DNA of 64,000 bases from assembly GCF_000739615.1 (NCBI RefSeq), contig NZ_BATP01000024.1, forward strand, positions 62,001 to 126,000. Reading direction: 5' to 3'. The translations under genes were made by a program, and so were the position numbers. Below, piece after piece: positions 37,732 to 46,850 of the stretch. Every line of letters begins with the position of its first letter. Position 1 is the stretch's first letter. The DNA comes from Haloferula sp. BvORR071. GTDB lineage: Bacteria > Verrucomicrobiota > Verrucomicrobiia > Verrucomicrobiales > Akkermansiaceae. The notes below the pieces were generated by a model. That model saw only the letters and a program-made list of their open reading frames with translations, searched no databases and was not told where the DNA came from.

Positions 37732-39222
37732 ATGAGCGATACAGAAACCTCCAAGCAGTCAGCCGCCGGCGAATTTGAAAACGTCAGTGCGCTGGATGCC
37801 GCGATCGAGGGCCTTTCCCTCCCCACCAAGGGTGCCGAGGATACCACCAAGAATGCCGCACGCTCGCTGGCAGCGTGGATTCTCAAAGACACGGTCACCT
37901 ATGATGGCAGCATCCTCGCCTACATCGAGGGCGTGATCGCGCAGATCGACCAACTCCTATCCAAGCAGCTCAATGCGATCATGCACCACGCGGACTTCCT
38001 GAAGATGGAAGGCAGCTGGCGCGGGCTGGAGCACCTGGTCTTCAACACGGAGACCGATGACCAACTGCGGATCGAGATTTTCAACATCAGCAAGAGCGAG
38101 GTGCGCCAAGTGCTCAAGGAGTACAAGGGCGACAAGTGGGATCGCAGCCCGCTCTTCCGCAAGGTGTACGAGGAAGAGTTCGGCATGCCGGGTGGCAAGC
38201 CCTACGGCGTGATGATCGGCGACTACGCTTTCGACCACTCGCCGGTGGACGTGGACATCCTGCGCGGTGTCGGCCAGATCGCGGCAGCGGCACATTGCCC
38301 CTTCATCACCTCGGCGGCTCCGACCCTGCTGGGGCTGAGTTCCTGGCAGGATCTCTCGAAGCCGCCCAAGATCGACAAGGTCCTGTCGAAGACGAATCCG
38401 GAATACGCCGCATGGCGCTCACTGCGGGCTTCGGAGGACTCGCGGTATCTGGGTCTGACCCTGCCGCGCTTCCTGGCGCGCGCGCCGTATGATCCGGTGA
38501 AGAACCCGATCGATGACTTCGAATTCGTGGAGGAACTCGGGGGTGCGGATCACGACAGCTATGTGTGGTCGAATGCGGCCTATGCCTTCGGGGCGAACGT
38601 GACGCGGGCCTTCAAGCTCTACGGCTGGTGCACCTACATCCGCGGCCACGACAGCGGCGGCAAGGTGGAGAATCTACCGGTGCACACCTTCCCCTCCGAC
38701 GACGGCTCGATCGACTACAAGTGCCCGACGGAAATCGCGATCACCGACCGCCGCGAGCACGAGCTGGCGAAGGTCGGGCTGATGCCACTCTCGCACTACA
38801 AGAACGAGGACTTCGCGGTCTTCATGGGCGCGCAATCGCTGCAGGAACCGCAGAAGTACTACGAGGACGATGCCACGGCGAATGCCGCGCTCTCGGCCCG
38901 CATGACCTACCTATTCGCCTGCTGCCGCTTCGCCCACTACCTGAAGGTGATGGTCCGCGACAAGATCGGCGCCTTCATGGAGCGCAACGAGATGGAGGAC
39001 TGGTTGAACAAGTGGATCAACAACTACCAGTGCGACTCCAGTTCCTCGTGGGAGCTCAAGGCGAAGAAACCACTCGCCGCCGCCAAGGTGACGGTGAAGG
39101 CCAACGAAGCCGACCCCGGCTACTACGAGGCCGACTTCTTCCTGCGGCCCCACATTCAACTCGAAGGTTTGACCGCTGCCCTACACCTCGTCTCGCGCCT
39201 GCCCAGCCTGGGCGGCAAGTGA
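37732..39222 (+). CDS. tssC: T6SS contractile sheath large subunit TssC (VipB)
   Basis: 496 residues. Family hallmarks: 'MHHADFLKMEGSWRGLEHLV' (split), 'GMPGGKPYGVMIGDYAF', 'LPRFLARAPYD' and 'ARMTYLFACCRFAHYLK'. With TssB it builds the sheath whose contraction drives the inner tube. Confidence 0.97.
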   Translation: MSDTETSKQSAAGEFENVSALDAAIEGLSLPTKGAEDTTKNAARSLAAWILKDTVTYDGSILAYIEGVIAQIDQLLSKQLNAIMHHADFLKMEGSWRGLEHLVFNTETDDQLRIEIFNISKSEVRQVLKEYKGDKWDRSPLFRKVYEEEFGMPGGKPYGVMIGDYAFDHSPVDVDILRGVGQIAAAAHCPFITSAAPTLLGLSSWQDLSKPPKIDKVLSKTNPEYAAWRSLRASEDSRYLGLTLPRFLARAPYDPVKNPIDDFEFVEELGGADHDSYVWSNAAYAFGANVTRAFKLYGWCTYIRGHDSGGKVENLPVHTFPSDDGSIDYKCPTEIAITDRREHELAKVGLMPLSHYKNEDFAVFMGAQSLQEPQKYYEDDATANAALSARMTYLFACCRFAHYLKVMVRDKIGAFMERNEMEDWLNKWINNYQCDSSSSWELKAKKPLAAAKVTVKANEADPGYYEADFFLRPHIQLEGLTAALHLVSRLPSLGGK

Positions 39223-39260
39223 CCAGGATTATTTCCATGCCCCCTCCGCTGTTCTATCCC

Positions 39261-39275
39261 GGGCGTCCTACGCCC
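39261..39275 (+). promoter_or_regulatory. Hairpin in the tssC-hcp gap
   Basis: GGGCGT-CCT-ACGCCC in the 86-bp gap, followed by CAAAAATC rather than T. It may be an mRNA-stability or attenuation element that lets hcp be expressed above the upstream genes; inference. Confidence 0.35.
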
Positions 39276-39308
39276 CAAAAATCAATCTAACGGAAAATCC
39301 ATCGCGCC

Positions 39309-39803
39309 ATGCCTGACTATTACATGCAGATCAAAATCGACGGCTCTGAAGTCAAAGGAGAGTCCGGCGATGACGGTCACAAAGAGTGGATCGAGATTTC
39401 CTCGATCTCCCACGGCATCTCCCAAGCCGCAGCGTCCGCCGCCAGCCAAGGTGGTGCCAAACCCGAGGGCCGCAGCCATCACTCCGACATCGTGGTGACG
39501 AAGATGTACGACTCCGCTTCGCCGAAACTCGCGCTCGCCTGTAGTGCGGGCAAACGGGTGGACGAGGCGGTCTTCGAACTCTGTCGAGCGACCGGTGAGA
39601 AAACCTGCTTCCTGAAGATCACGATCAAGAACGCCTTCATCTCCAGCTACACCGTGAGTGGTGGCGGCGACATTCCGAGCGAATCGGTATCGATCGCCTA
39701 TACCGAGATCGAGTGGGAGTACAAGCAGCTCAACCCCGACGACTTCAAGGAGAAGACGACGATCGGCCACAAGTGGAGCCTGAAGACGAATACCGGAGAA
39801 TAA
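39309..39803 (+). CDS. hcp: T6SS tube protein Hcp (TssD)
   Basis: 164 residues. It opens MPDYYMQIKIDGSEVKGES, with 'EIDSISHGI'-type sequence (EISSISHGISQA) and a C-terminal 'IEWEYKQLN', typical of Hcp. Hexamers stack to form the tube and also chaperone small effectors. Confidence 0.96.
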   Translation: MPDYYMQIKIDGSEVKGESGDDGHKEWIEISSISHGISQAAASAASQGGAKPEGRSHHSDIVVTKMYDSASPKLALACSAGKRVDEAVFELCRATGEKTCFLKITIKNAFISSYTVSGGGDIPSESVSIAYTEIEWEYKQLNPDDFKEKTTIGHKWSLKTNTGE

Positions 39804-39815
39804 TCATTCGCCGAG

Positions 39816-40640
39816 ATGTCTCAAGTCACTTGGGAAGACGCGCTCCGGAGCGGAGATCTCTCCGGAGCGCTCGCCGCCATCAAGGAAAGCGTCCGCGCGA
39901 AGCCGACCGACGGGGACTTGCGCCTCGTGCTCATGCATCTCGCGGCGTTATCCGGCGAATGGGAGTCCGCGGTCAAGCAGCTCAAGCTGTATGGCGACCT
40001 CGGGACCGACGAGCAGCGGCAGTTGCTGGTGATCACGGTCACCTCGCTGGTTGAGGCCGAGACGCAACGCGTCGCGGTATTGGCTGGCGAACGCGAGCCG
40101 CTGATCTTCGGCGATCCCTTGCCGTGGATGGCGGACTTGATCCAGATGCACCGCCATCTCCGGGCCGGGGAAACCGAGGCCGCCTTGCAATGCCGCGACA
40201 AGGTCACGGATGCGGCGGAGTCGGTGCCAGGAACGATCGACGGCAAGCGCTTCGCTTGGCTGGGCGATACGGACTCACGCTTCCCGGCAATATTTGAGGC
40301 AGTGATCGGCGGCTCATACTACTGGCTACCGGTGCAACGCTTGTTAGGGGTGCGGGTATCCACACCGAAGACCCTGCGCGACCTGATCTGGCTACCGGTG
40401 AATTTCCAATTCACCAACGGGTCGGACACGCCGGGCTTCCTGTGCGCTCGCTACTCGGGATCCGAGAAGAGCGAGAACCAGAATCTCGCTCTCTCACGCG
40501 GCACGGTCTGGGATGAGCCCCAGCCGGGTCTCGTGAAGGCAGCCGGCCAGAAGGTGCTGACCGACGGTGAGAACGACTACTCGCTGCTGGAAGTCCGGAA
40601 GATCGAATTCGAGCACCCCGACATCGAGCGACCCCTGTGA
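39816..40640 (+). CDS. tagJ: T6SS accessory protein TagJ/ImpE
   Basis: 274 residues. Its N-terminal TPR-like half and C-terminal segment 'YWLPVQRLLGVRVSTPKTLRDLIWLPV' (split) are characteristic of ImpE/TagJ, which binds TssB and the ClpV recycling machinery in some systems. Twelve bases after hcp. Confidence 0.85.
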   Translation: MSQVTWEDALRSGDLSGALAAIKESVRAKPTDGDLRLVLMHLAALSGEWESAVKQLKLYGDLGTDEQRQLLVITVTSLVEAETQRVAVLAGEREPLIFGDPLPWMADLIQMHRHLRAGETEAALQCRDKVTDAAESVPGTIDGKRFAWLGDTDSRFPAIFEAVIGGSYYWLPVQRLLGVRVSTPKTLRDLIWLPVNFQFTNGSDTPGFLCARYSGSEKSENQNLALSRGTVWDEPQPGLVKAAGQKVLTDGENDYSLLEVRKIEFEHPDIERPL

Positions 40641-40647
40641 GGGCAGG

Positions 40648-41205
40648 ATGAACCGCCGCAATCACCAACTTGAAAGCGGGGTTCTCCCCTGCCTCTTTGA
40701 TCGTATCGTCCGCTCGCTCGGTCGGGGGACGCCCGAGAGCCGGCAGATCGACTCGCGGGTGTACCGCGATGCGATCCGCCGTGACCTCGAGTGGCTCTTG
40801 AACTCGAAGCGCCGACGGACGCGGGAGGAGCTGGACCGCACGACGATGAGCAATGCGGGCAAGGCGGCGATCGATGATGCACCCAGCATCTACGATCACG
40901 AGGAGCTGCCGCTCTCCGTGATCAACTACGGCATCCGCGACTTCAACGGTGCCGCGGTGAATCCCGACGACGCGCGGGTGATGGAAGGAATCCGCAGCGA
41001 GATCCGCGATGCGATCAAGCAGTTCGAACCGCGGATCGTGTTCGACAGCCTCAAGATCGAGCCGATCCAGAACGAGAAGGAGCCTTCGATCCTCGCCTTC
41101 TCGATCGAGGCGGAGCTGTGGGCCCTGCCCGAGTGGGAGTCGCTGCGGATCGACATCGATCTGAATACCGGGTCCTGCCAGGTGAAGGATGGAGGTGTCG
41201 CATGA
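40648..41205 (+). CDS. tssE: T6SS baseplate protein TssE (gp25-like)
   Basis: 185 residues from the ATG at 40648. It has the gp25/lysozyme-like domain with 'ELPLSVINYGIRDF' and the EPR-like wedge motif 'QFEPRIV'. Seven bases after tagJ; its stop overlaps the start of tssF. Confidence 0.92.
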   Translation: MNRRNHQLESGVLPCLFDRIVRSLGRGTPESRQIDSRVYRDAIRRDLEWLLNSKRRRTREELDRTTMSNAGKAAIDDAPSIYDHEELPLSVINYGIRDFNGAAVNPDDARVMEGIRSEIRDAIKQFEPRIVFDSLKIEPIQNEKEPSILAFSIEAELWALPEWESLRIDIDLNTGSCQVKDGGVA

Positions 41206-43025
41206 ACGAGCGCTTCCTCGAACTCTATGATGTGGAGCTGCAGCACCTGCGGCGGCTGGCGGGAGAGTTCGCGCGGCACCGGCCGCAGACCGGCAAGCAA
41301 CTCGGAATCGATGTCGACGGGCGGCAGCTTTGCCAAGACCCTTTCGTCGAGCGCTTGCTGGAGGGCTTTTCCTTCTTGGCGGCGCGTGTGCACTATCAGC
41401 TTGAGGCGGAGTTTCCGCGCTTCACGCAGGGACTGCTCGAGACGGTGTATCCGGACTATCTCGCGCCGCTGCCTTCGGCGGGAGTGGTGCGTTTCAATGT
41501 CGATCCCGGCGCGGTCTTCGAGCGGGTGGAGATTCCCGCAGGGAGCGAGGTGGTCACCGAACCCTTCGGGCCGCGGGCAACACGCTGCCGCTGGCAGACG
41601 ACGCAGGACCTCACGCTGCTGCCGATCCGCATCGCCGACGTCAGCTATCGATCAGGACACGGGAACATCGCGACCGCGCATGAGGCCGCGCTGAGCATCC
41701 GCCTGGAGCTGCTGCACCCCTCGATGTCCTGGGAGGAGTTGGGCTGTGACAAGCTGCGCTTCTTTGTCCCTGGCGCGGACCAGGGGCGGCTGCGCTTGCT
41801 GGCGCACATCATCTCGCGGAGCCGCGGCGTATGGTTCGGCGGGCCGAATGGAGCGCGGCAAATCACCGCGGCGAACTTGAAGCAACTCGGTTTCGGCGAG
41901 GGTGAACGGCTGCTGCCGATGAATCCGGCAGGCTTCGAGGGCTACCGTCTGTTACGCGAGTATTTCCTGCTGCCGGAGAAGTTCCACTTCTTCGAGATCA
42001 GTGGGCTGAAGGAGGCGCTGGCGGCGACAACGAGCCGCGAAGTGGAGATCCTGCTGCCCTTCTCGGAGGACGACAGCTCGCTGCAGGCGATCGTCGGCAA
42101 GAAGTCGCTGGAGCTGTTCTCCACGCCGATCGTGAATTTATTCCCGCTGTCGCGGCGCTTCGATTTCGATGCCCGGCGCCCCGAGCATCACGTGACGATG
42201 GATCGGGCGCGCACGCATGACTTCGAAGTCTACTCGATCGAAGGTGCGACGGGCCATGGAACCACCAGCGGTGAAGACACCCGTTTCCGGCCTTTCTTCT
42301 TCAACCAAGCGGACGGCGACAAAGAGCAGGCCTTTTACATGGTCCGCCGCGATTCGTTCCCGCGGGCCACGAAAGGCGTGATGCTGCCGCACCTCGGCTA
42401 TCCTGGTTCGGAGGTCTATCTCTCACTGGTGGACCTGAAGGCGGCTCCCTTCCGCTTGGATATTCGCCAGATCGGGGTGGAGGCGCGCTGTACCAACCGC
42501 CACCTGCCGCTGCTGATGATCGAGCAAGGCTTGCCGGTGTTCACCTATCCCGAGAGTGAGCTCGTCCAATCGATTGAGTTCCTGGCCGGCCCCACGCCGC
42601 CGGCAGCTTCAAATGCGGAGGGACCACACGCGTGGCGGCTGATCAGCCATCTCTCGTTGAACTACCAATCGCTGATCGGGGCCGATGGCGATGCCGCGGC
42701 CCTGCGCGAGCTACTCGCGCTCTACGCCGAGAAGAGCCGCCGCGAGATCGCCTCGCTGCGCACGGTTCGATCGGAGGCCAAGCAGGCGCTGCATCGCTTC
42801 GAAGGCGGTCCGCCGTCCTTCGTGCGCGGCCTGGAGATCACCCTGGGTTTCGATCAAAATGTCATGAGTGCGCCCGAGGTGCTGCTCTTCAGCCGCGTGC
42901 TGGAAGAGTTCTTCGGCCGCTATGTTTCGATGAACTGCTTCACCCAAACCTCGGTCAGCTTGCTGCCGGGCAAAAAGGAACTCGTCCGATGGCCACGACG
43001 AATCGGCAAGACCTGCTTGATCTGA
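41202..43025 (+). CDS. tssF: T6SS baseplate protein TssF
   Basis: 607 residues from the ATG at 41202, ATGA overlap with tssE. It opens 'NERFLELYDVELQHLRRLAGEFA', with 'PFVERLLEGFSFLAARVHYQLE' (split) and a C-terminal 'GLEITLGFDQNVMSA', typical of TssF. It forms the baseplate wedge with TssG and TssE. Confidence 0.95.
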   Translation: MNERFLELYDVELQHLRRLAGEFARHRPQTGKQLGIDVDGRQLCQDPFVERLLEGFSFLAARVHYQLEAEFPRFTQGLLETVYPDYLAPLPSAGVVRFNVDPGAVFERVEIPAGSEVVTEPFGPRATRCRWQTTQDLTLLPIRIADVSYRSGHGNIATAHEAALSIRLELLHPSMSWEELGCDKLRFFVPGADQGRLRLLAHIISRSRGVWFGGPNGARQITAANLKQLGFGEGERLLPMNPAGFEGYRLLREYFLLPEKFHFFEISGLKEALAATTSREVEILLPFSEDDSSLQAIVGKKSLELFSTPIVNLFPLSRRFDFDARRPEHHVTMDRARTHDFEVYSIEGATGHGTTSGEDTRFRPFFFNQADGDKEQAFYMVRRDSFPRATKGVMLPHLGYPGSEVYLSLVDLKAAPFRLDIRQIGVEARCTNRHLPLLMIEQGLPVFTYPESELVQSIEFLAGPTPPAASNAEGPHAWRLISHLSLNYQSLIGADGDAAALRELLALYAEKSRREIASLRTVRSEAKQALHRFEGGPPSFVRGLEITLGFDQNVMSAPEVLLFSRVLEEFFGRYVSMNCFTQTSVSLLPGKKELVRWPRRIGKTCLI

Positions 43026-44101
43026 TCAACACGCTGGTCGAGCGGCCGCAGGGTTTCTCGTTCTACCAAGCCGTGCGGGTGCTGGAGTGTGCCGCCGCGG
43101 GAAGACATCCGCGTGTCGGGCGCTCGCGCGATCCGGCGGACGATTTCGTGCGCTTCGGCCAGTATGTGGATTTGGTCCACCTCGCGACCGACCTACGGGT
43201 CTGCACGCCGGCAGGCGACCCCGAGGACCCGATCTACAAGCTGAAGGCCTGCTTCACGGGACTGTCCGGCCCCTTCGGGCCGATGCCGGAGTGGATGACG
43301 GAGACGCTGGTGCATCTCTCGCACGGCATTCCGGACGAGGTGCTCTTCCAATCCCCGCAAGGTGCCGGGCTCTATGCGAGTTCCGCGGTGAAAGACGAAG
43401 GAATGGCAGAGTTCCTCGACCTCTTCCACCACCGCATGTTCAGTTTCCTCTACCGGGCCTGGGCCTCGGGGAACATGCCGGTGGCCTTCGACCGGGTTGC
43501 CACCGGTGGCACGAGGCATGAGGGCGATGCGCCGCGCTTCGGACACTTTATTGCCAGCACCTTTGGAGCGGGTAGCGATCAGCTCTTCGAGCACCCCCAA
43601 CTCCCCTCTCTCGCGCGGCTCGCCTTCGCCGGGCATCTCTCTTGCCAGACACGTCACGCCGAGGGGCTGGTCTCGATTCTTTCCGGCTTCTTTCATGTGC
43701 CGGTGGAGATCCGGCAATACGTGGGGCATTGGATGGCGATTCCGGAAGATTCGCGCTGCCGTTTGGGTGAGAGCCCGGACAGTGGCACGCTGGGGCAGAG
43801 CATCTTCGTCGGCAGCCGGATGTGGGACCACCAGCAGAAGTTCCGCATCCGCTTGGGTCCGATGAAGCTTTCTCAACTGAAGGACTTCCTGCCCGATGGC
43901 CGGGCCTATCCGCAGCTCGCGGCGTGGGTGGACTTCTACACCTCGCGGCAGTGGATCTGCGATTTCCAAGTGATTCTCCAGAAGGAAGAAGTGCCTGTCA
44001 CCGTGCTGGGCCAAGCCGGGCAGCTTGGACGGTCCTCTTGGCTCAAGTCGCGCGACTTCGAGCACGACGCCGAAGACCTCGTGCTCAATCACGCCAACTG
44101 A
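42990..44101 (+). CDS. tssG: T6SS baseplate protein TssG
   Basis: 370 residues from the ATG at 42990, which overlaps tssF by 36 bases in another frame. It contains 'FSFYQAVRVLEC', 'FTGLSGPFGPMPEWMTE' and 'FLDLFHHRMFSFLYRAW', all typical of TssG. Confidence 0.94.
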
Positions 44102-44173
44102 ACGACGTGCTGCTCCAAAAATCCTGCGGCGAACTTGCTTTCACAACCGAAACAATCTTCACTCTCTAATCTA

Positions 44174-46837
44174 ATGGCTGATCTCCGTCCCAAGGATCTG
44201 TTCGGCAAGCTCAACCAGCTCGGCTACCGCACGCTTGATGGCGCCGCGAACTTTTGCCGGATGCGCACCAATCCATCGGTCGAGCTGGTGCACTGGTTGC
44301 AGCAGATGCTGAATGAGCCGGAGTCCGATCTGCAGACGGCGGTGCGCCATTTCCAGATCGACGACTCGATACTGTCGAGGGACCTCACCGCGGCCTTGAG
44401 CCACTTGCCGCGTGGTGCCGGCTCGATCACCGGCTTCGGCTTGGCGCTGCGTGAATCCATCGAGCAGGGCTGGATCTATGCTTCGCTGATGTTCAAGCAG
44501 AACAGCATCCGCGGCGGACACGTGCTGATCGGCTGCATGAAGAACCCTTCGCTGGAGATTGTCCTGAAAGGATTGTCTGGCGAATTCCGCAAGCTGAAGG
44601 CGGATGAGCTGACGGATCACTTCGACGAAATTTTCAAAAGCTCGATCGAGAATAGTAGCGCCGAAGCAGTGCCGGCATCCGGGGATGAAGCGCCCGCCAG
44701 CGGTGGGCCGCCAGTGCCGGGACGGGTGGAGGCGTTATCGAAATTCACCTCCGACCTGGTAGCCGAGGCAAAGGCCGGGAAGATCGATCCAATCACCGGC
44801 CGCGACAAGGAGATCCGCCAGATCACCGACATCCTGCTGCGTCGACGCCAGAATAACCCCATCCTAACAGGTGAGGCGGGTGTCGGCAAAACTGCAGTGG
44901 TCGAGGGCCTGGCCTTGAAGATCGCTGCCGGCGATGTGCCGCCGGCACTGAAGGATGTGGAGTTGCGCACACTCGACCTTGGTGCCTTGAAGGCAGGCGC
45001 GAGCATGCGGGGGGAATTCGAGAAGCGGCTCAAGCAAGTCATTGAGGAGGTCGAAGGCTCGCCGGTTCCCGTGATCCTGTTCATCGATGAGGCGCACACC
45101 TTGATTGGCGCGGGCGGACAGGAGGGCCAAGGCGACGCCGCCAACCTACTCAAGCCCGCCCTTGCACGGGGCAAGCTGCGCACCATCGCCGCGACGACTT
45201 GGAAGGAGTACAAGATGTACTTCGAGAAGGACAACGCGCTCGAGCGACGCTTCCAGCCGGTGGTGATCGAGGAACCAGACGAGGACAAGGCGCTTGCGAT
45301 GCTGCGCGGGGTGTCCCGCAAGCTGGCCGAGCACCATGGCGTGCCAATTCTTGCCGATGCGATGGCGGCGGCGGTGAAATTCTCGAAGCGCTACATTCCG
45401 GCAAGGCAACTACCGGACAAGGCGGTGAGCCTGATGGACACGGCGGCGTCGCGGGTCTCGCTGAGCCAACACGCAACGCCGGCGGAGGTCGATGATTGCC
45501 GCAAGCACATTGAAGCTTTGGAGCTTGAACAAAGCATTCTGAAGGAAGAAAGCGCGGCGGGTGCGGATCGTAGTGCGGCACTTGGCAAGCTGGATGAGCA
45601 AGTCAAGGAAGCGCGAACGCGCTTGGAGGGGCTGGAGGCGAATTGGGCCACCGAAAAGACTTTGGTGGATGCGCTGATCGCACTGAAGGAGAAGCTCAAG
45701 CTCACCGAAGGCGAAGCCGAGCGCGAGCCGCTTCTGGCCGAGGTCCGTGCGAAGGAAGCTGAACTGGCGGAATTGCAGAAAGACAAGCCGCTGATCCATC
45801 ACTCGGTCACGGAGTCCGCGGTGGCGGCGGTGGTGGCGGACTGGACCGGCATTCCAGTGGGGCGGATGCTCAAGGACGAGATCAAGACGATCCTTACGCT
45901 GGCGGATTTCCTGCAAGAGCGCGTGATCGGGCAGCGCCATGCCTTGGAAGCGATCGCCAAGCGGATCGAGATCTCCCGGGCACAGTTGGAGAATCCATCG
46001 CGTCCGATCGGGGTCTTCATGCTCGCCGGCACCAGCGGCGTGGGCAAGACGGAGACCGCGCTGGCCTTGGCCGAGGCCTTGTATGGCGGCGAGGGTAATC
46101 TGATCTCCTTCAACATGACGGAGTTCACCGAGGGTCACAGCGTGGCCACGCTCAAGGGTGCGCCCCCAGGTTACAAGGGCTACGGCGAGGGCGGCGTGCT
46201 GACAGAAGCGGTGAGGCGGCGTCCCTACAGCGTGGTGTTGCTCGATGAGATCGAGAAGGCACACCCGAATGTGATCCAGCTTTTCTTCCAGGTCTTCGAC
46301 AAGGGTCGCTTGGATGACTCCACCGGCCGGGCGGTGGACTTCCGCAATACCATCATCCTGATGACGACGAATGCGGGGACGGACCTGATCACCAATATGT
46401 GCGCCGATCCGGAGTTGCTGCCCACTCCGGAGGCACTGGCCGAGGCGATACGCAAGCCATTGCTCGAATTCTCCGATGAGCGCGCGGGCACTCCGAAGTT
46501 CACGCCAGCCTTCCTGGGCCGCGTGAATGTGGTGCCGTATTACACGCTGAGCGACGAGGTGCTGCGCAAGATCGTGGAACTCCAGCTCAGCCGCGTGAAG
46601 AAGCGCCTGCTGGAAAACCGCGGCACCGAGCTCACTTTCGATTCCTCCGTCGGCGATCTGATTGCGAGCCGCTGCACCGAGGTGCAGAGCGGCGCGCGCG
46701 TCGTCGAAGGCATCCTTACCCAGACCCTACTCCCCGAACTCAGCCGTGAGCTGCTGGAAAAGATCGCGGATGGCACCACGGTCGAAAAGATCGCGGTGAC
46801 AGCCACGGACGGCCGCTTCGTTTACGAATTCAAGTGA
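44174..46837 (+). CDS. clpV: T6SS AAA+ ATPase ClpV (TssH)
   Basis: 887 residues from the ATG at 44174. N-terminal Clp_N-like repeats are followed by two AAA modules: Walker A GEAGVGKT (about 233) with IDEAHTLIG, and GTSGVGKT (about 620) with LLDEIEKAHP, separated by a coiled-coil middle domain. It disassembles contracted TssBC sheath for reuse. The N-terminal domain and position among tss genes separate it from ClpB. Confidence 0.95.
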   Translation: MADLRPKDLFGKLNQLGYRTLDGAANFCRMRTNPSVELVHWLQQMLNEPESDLQTAVRHFQIDDSILSRDLTAALSHLPRGAGSITGFGLALRESIEQGWIYASLMFKQNSIRGGHVLIGCMKNPSLEIVLKGLSGEFRKLKADELTDHFDEIFKSSIENSSAEAVPASGDEAPASGGPPVPGRVEALSKFTSDLVAEAKAGKIDPITGRDKEIRQITDILLRRRQNNPILTGEAGVGKTAVVEGLALKIAAGDVPPALKDVELRTLDLGALKAGASMRGEFEKRLKQVIEEVEGSPVPVILFIDEAHTLIGAGGQEGQGDAANLLKPALARGKLRTIAATTWKEYKMYFEKDNALERRFQPVVIEEPDEDKALAMLRGVSRKLAEHHGVPILADAMAAAVKFSKRYIPARQLPDKAVSLMDTAASRVSLSQHATPAEVDDCRKHIEALELEQSILKEESAAGADRSAALGKLDEQVKEARTRLEGLEANWATEKTLVDALIALKEKLKLTEGEAEREPLLAEVRAKEAELAELQKDKPLIHHSVTESAVAAVVADWTGIPVGRMLKDEIKTILTLADFLQERVIGQRHALEAIAKRIEISRAQLENPSRPIGVFMLAGTSGVGKTETALALAEALYGGEGNLISFNMTEFTEGHSVATLKGAPPGYKGYGEGGVLTEAVRRRPYSVVLLDEIEKAHPNVIQLFFQVFDKGRLDDSTGRAVDFRNTIILMTTNAGTDLITNMCADPELLPTPEALAEAIRKPLLEFSDERAGTPKFTPAFLGRVNVVPYYTLSDEVLRKIVELQLSRVKKRLLENRGTELTFDSSVGDLIASRCTEVQSGARVVEGILTQTLLPELSRELLEKIADGTTVEKIAVTATDGRFVYEFK

Positions 46838-46850
46838 GAAAGGTGATACC

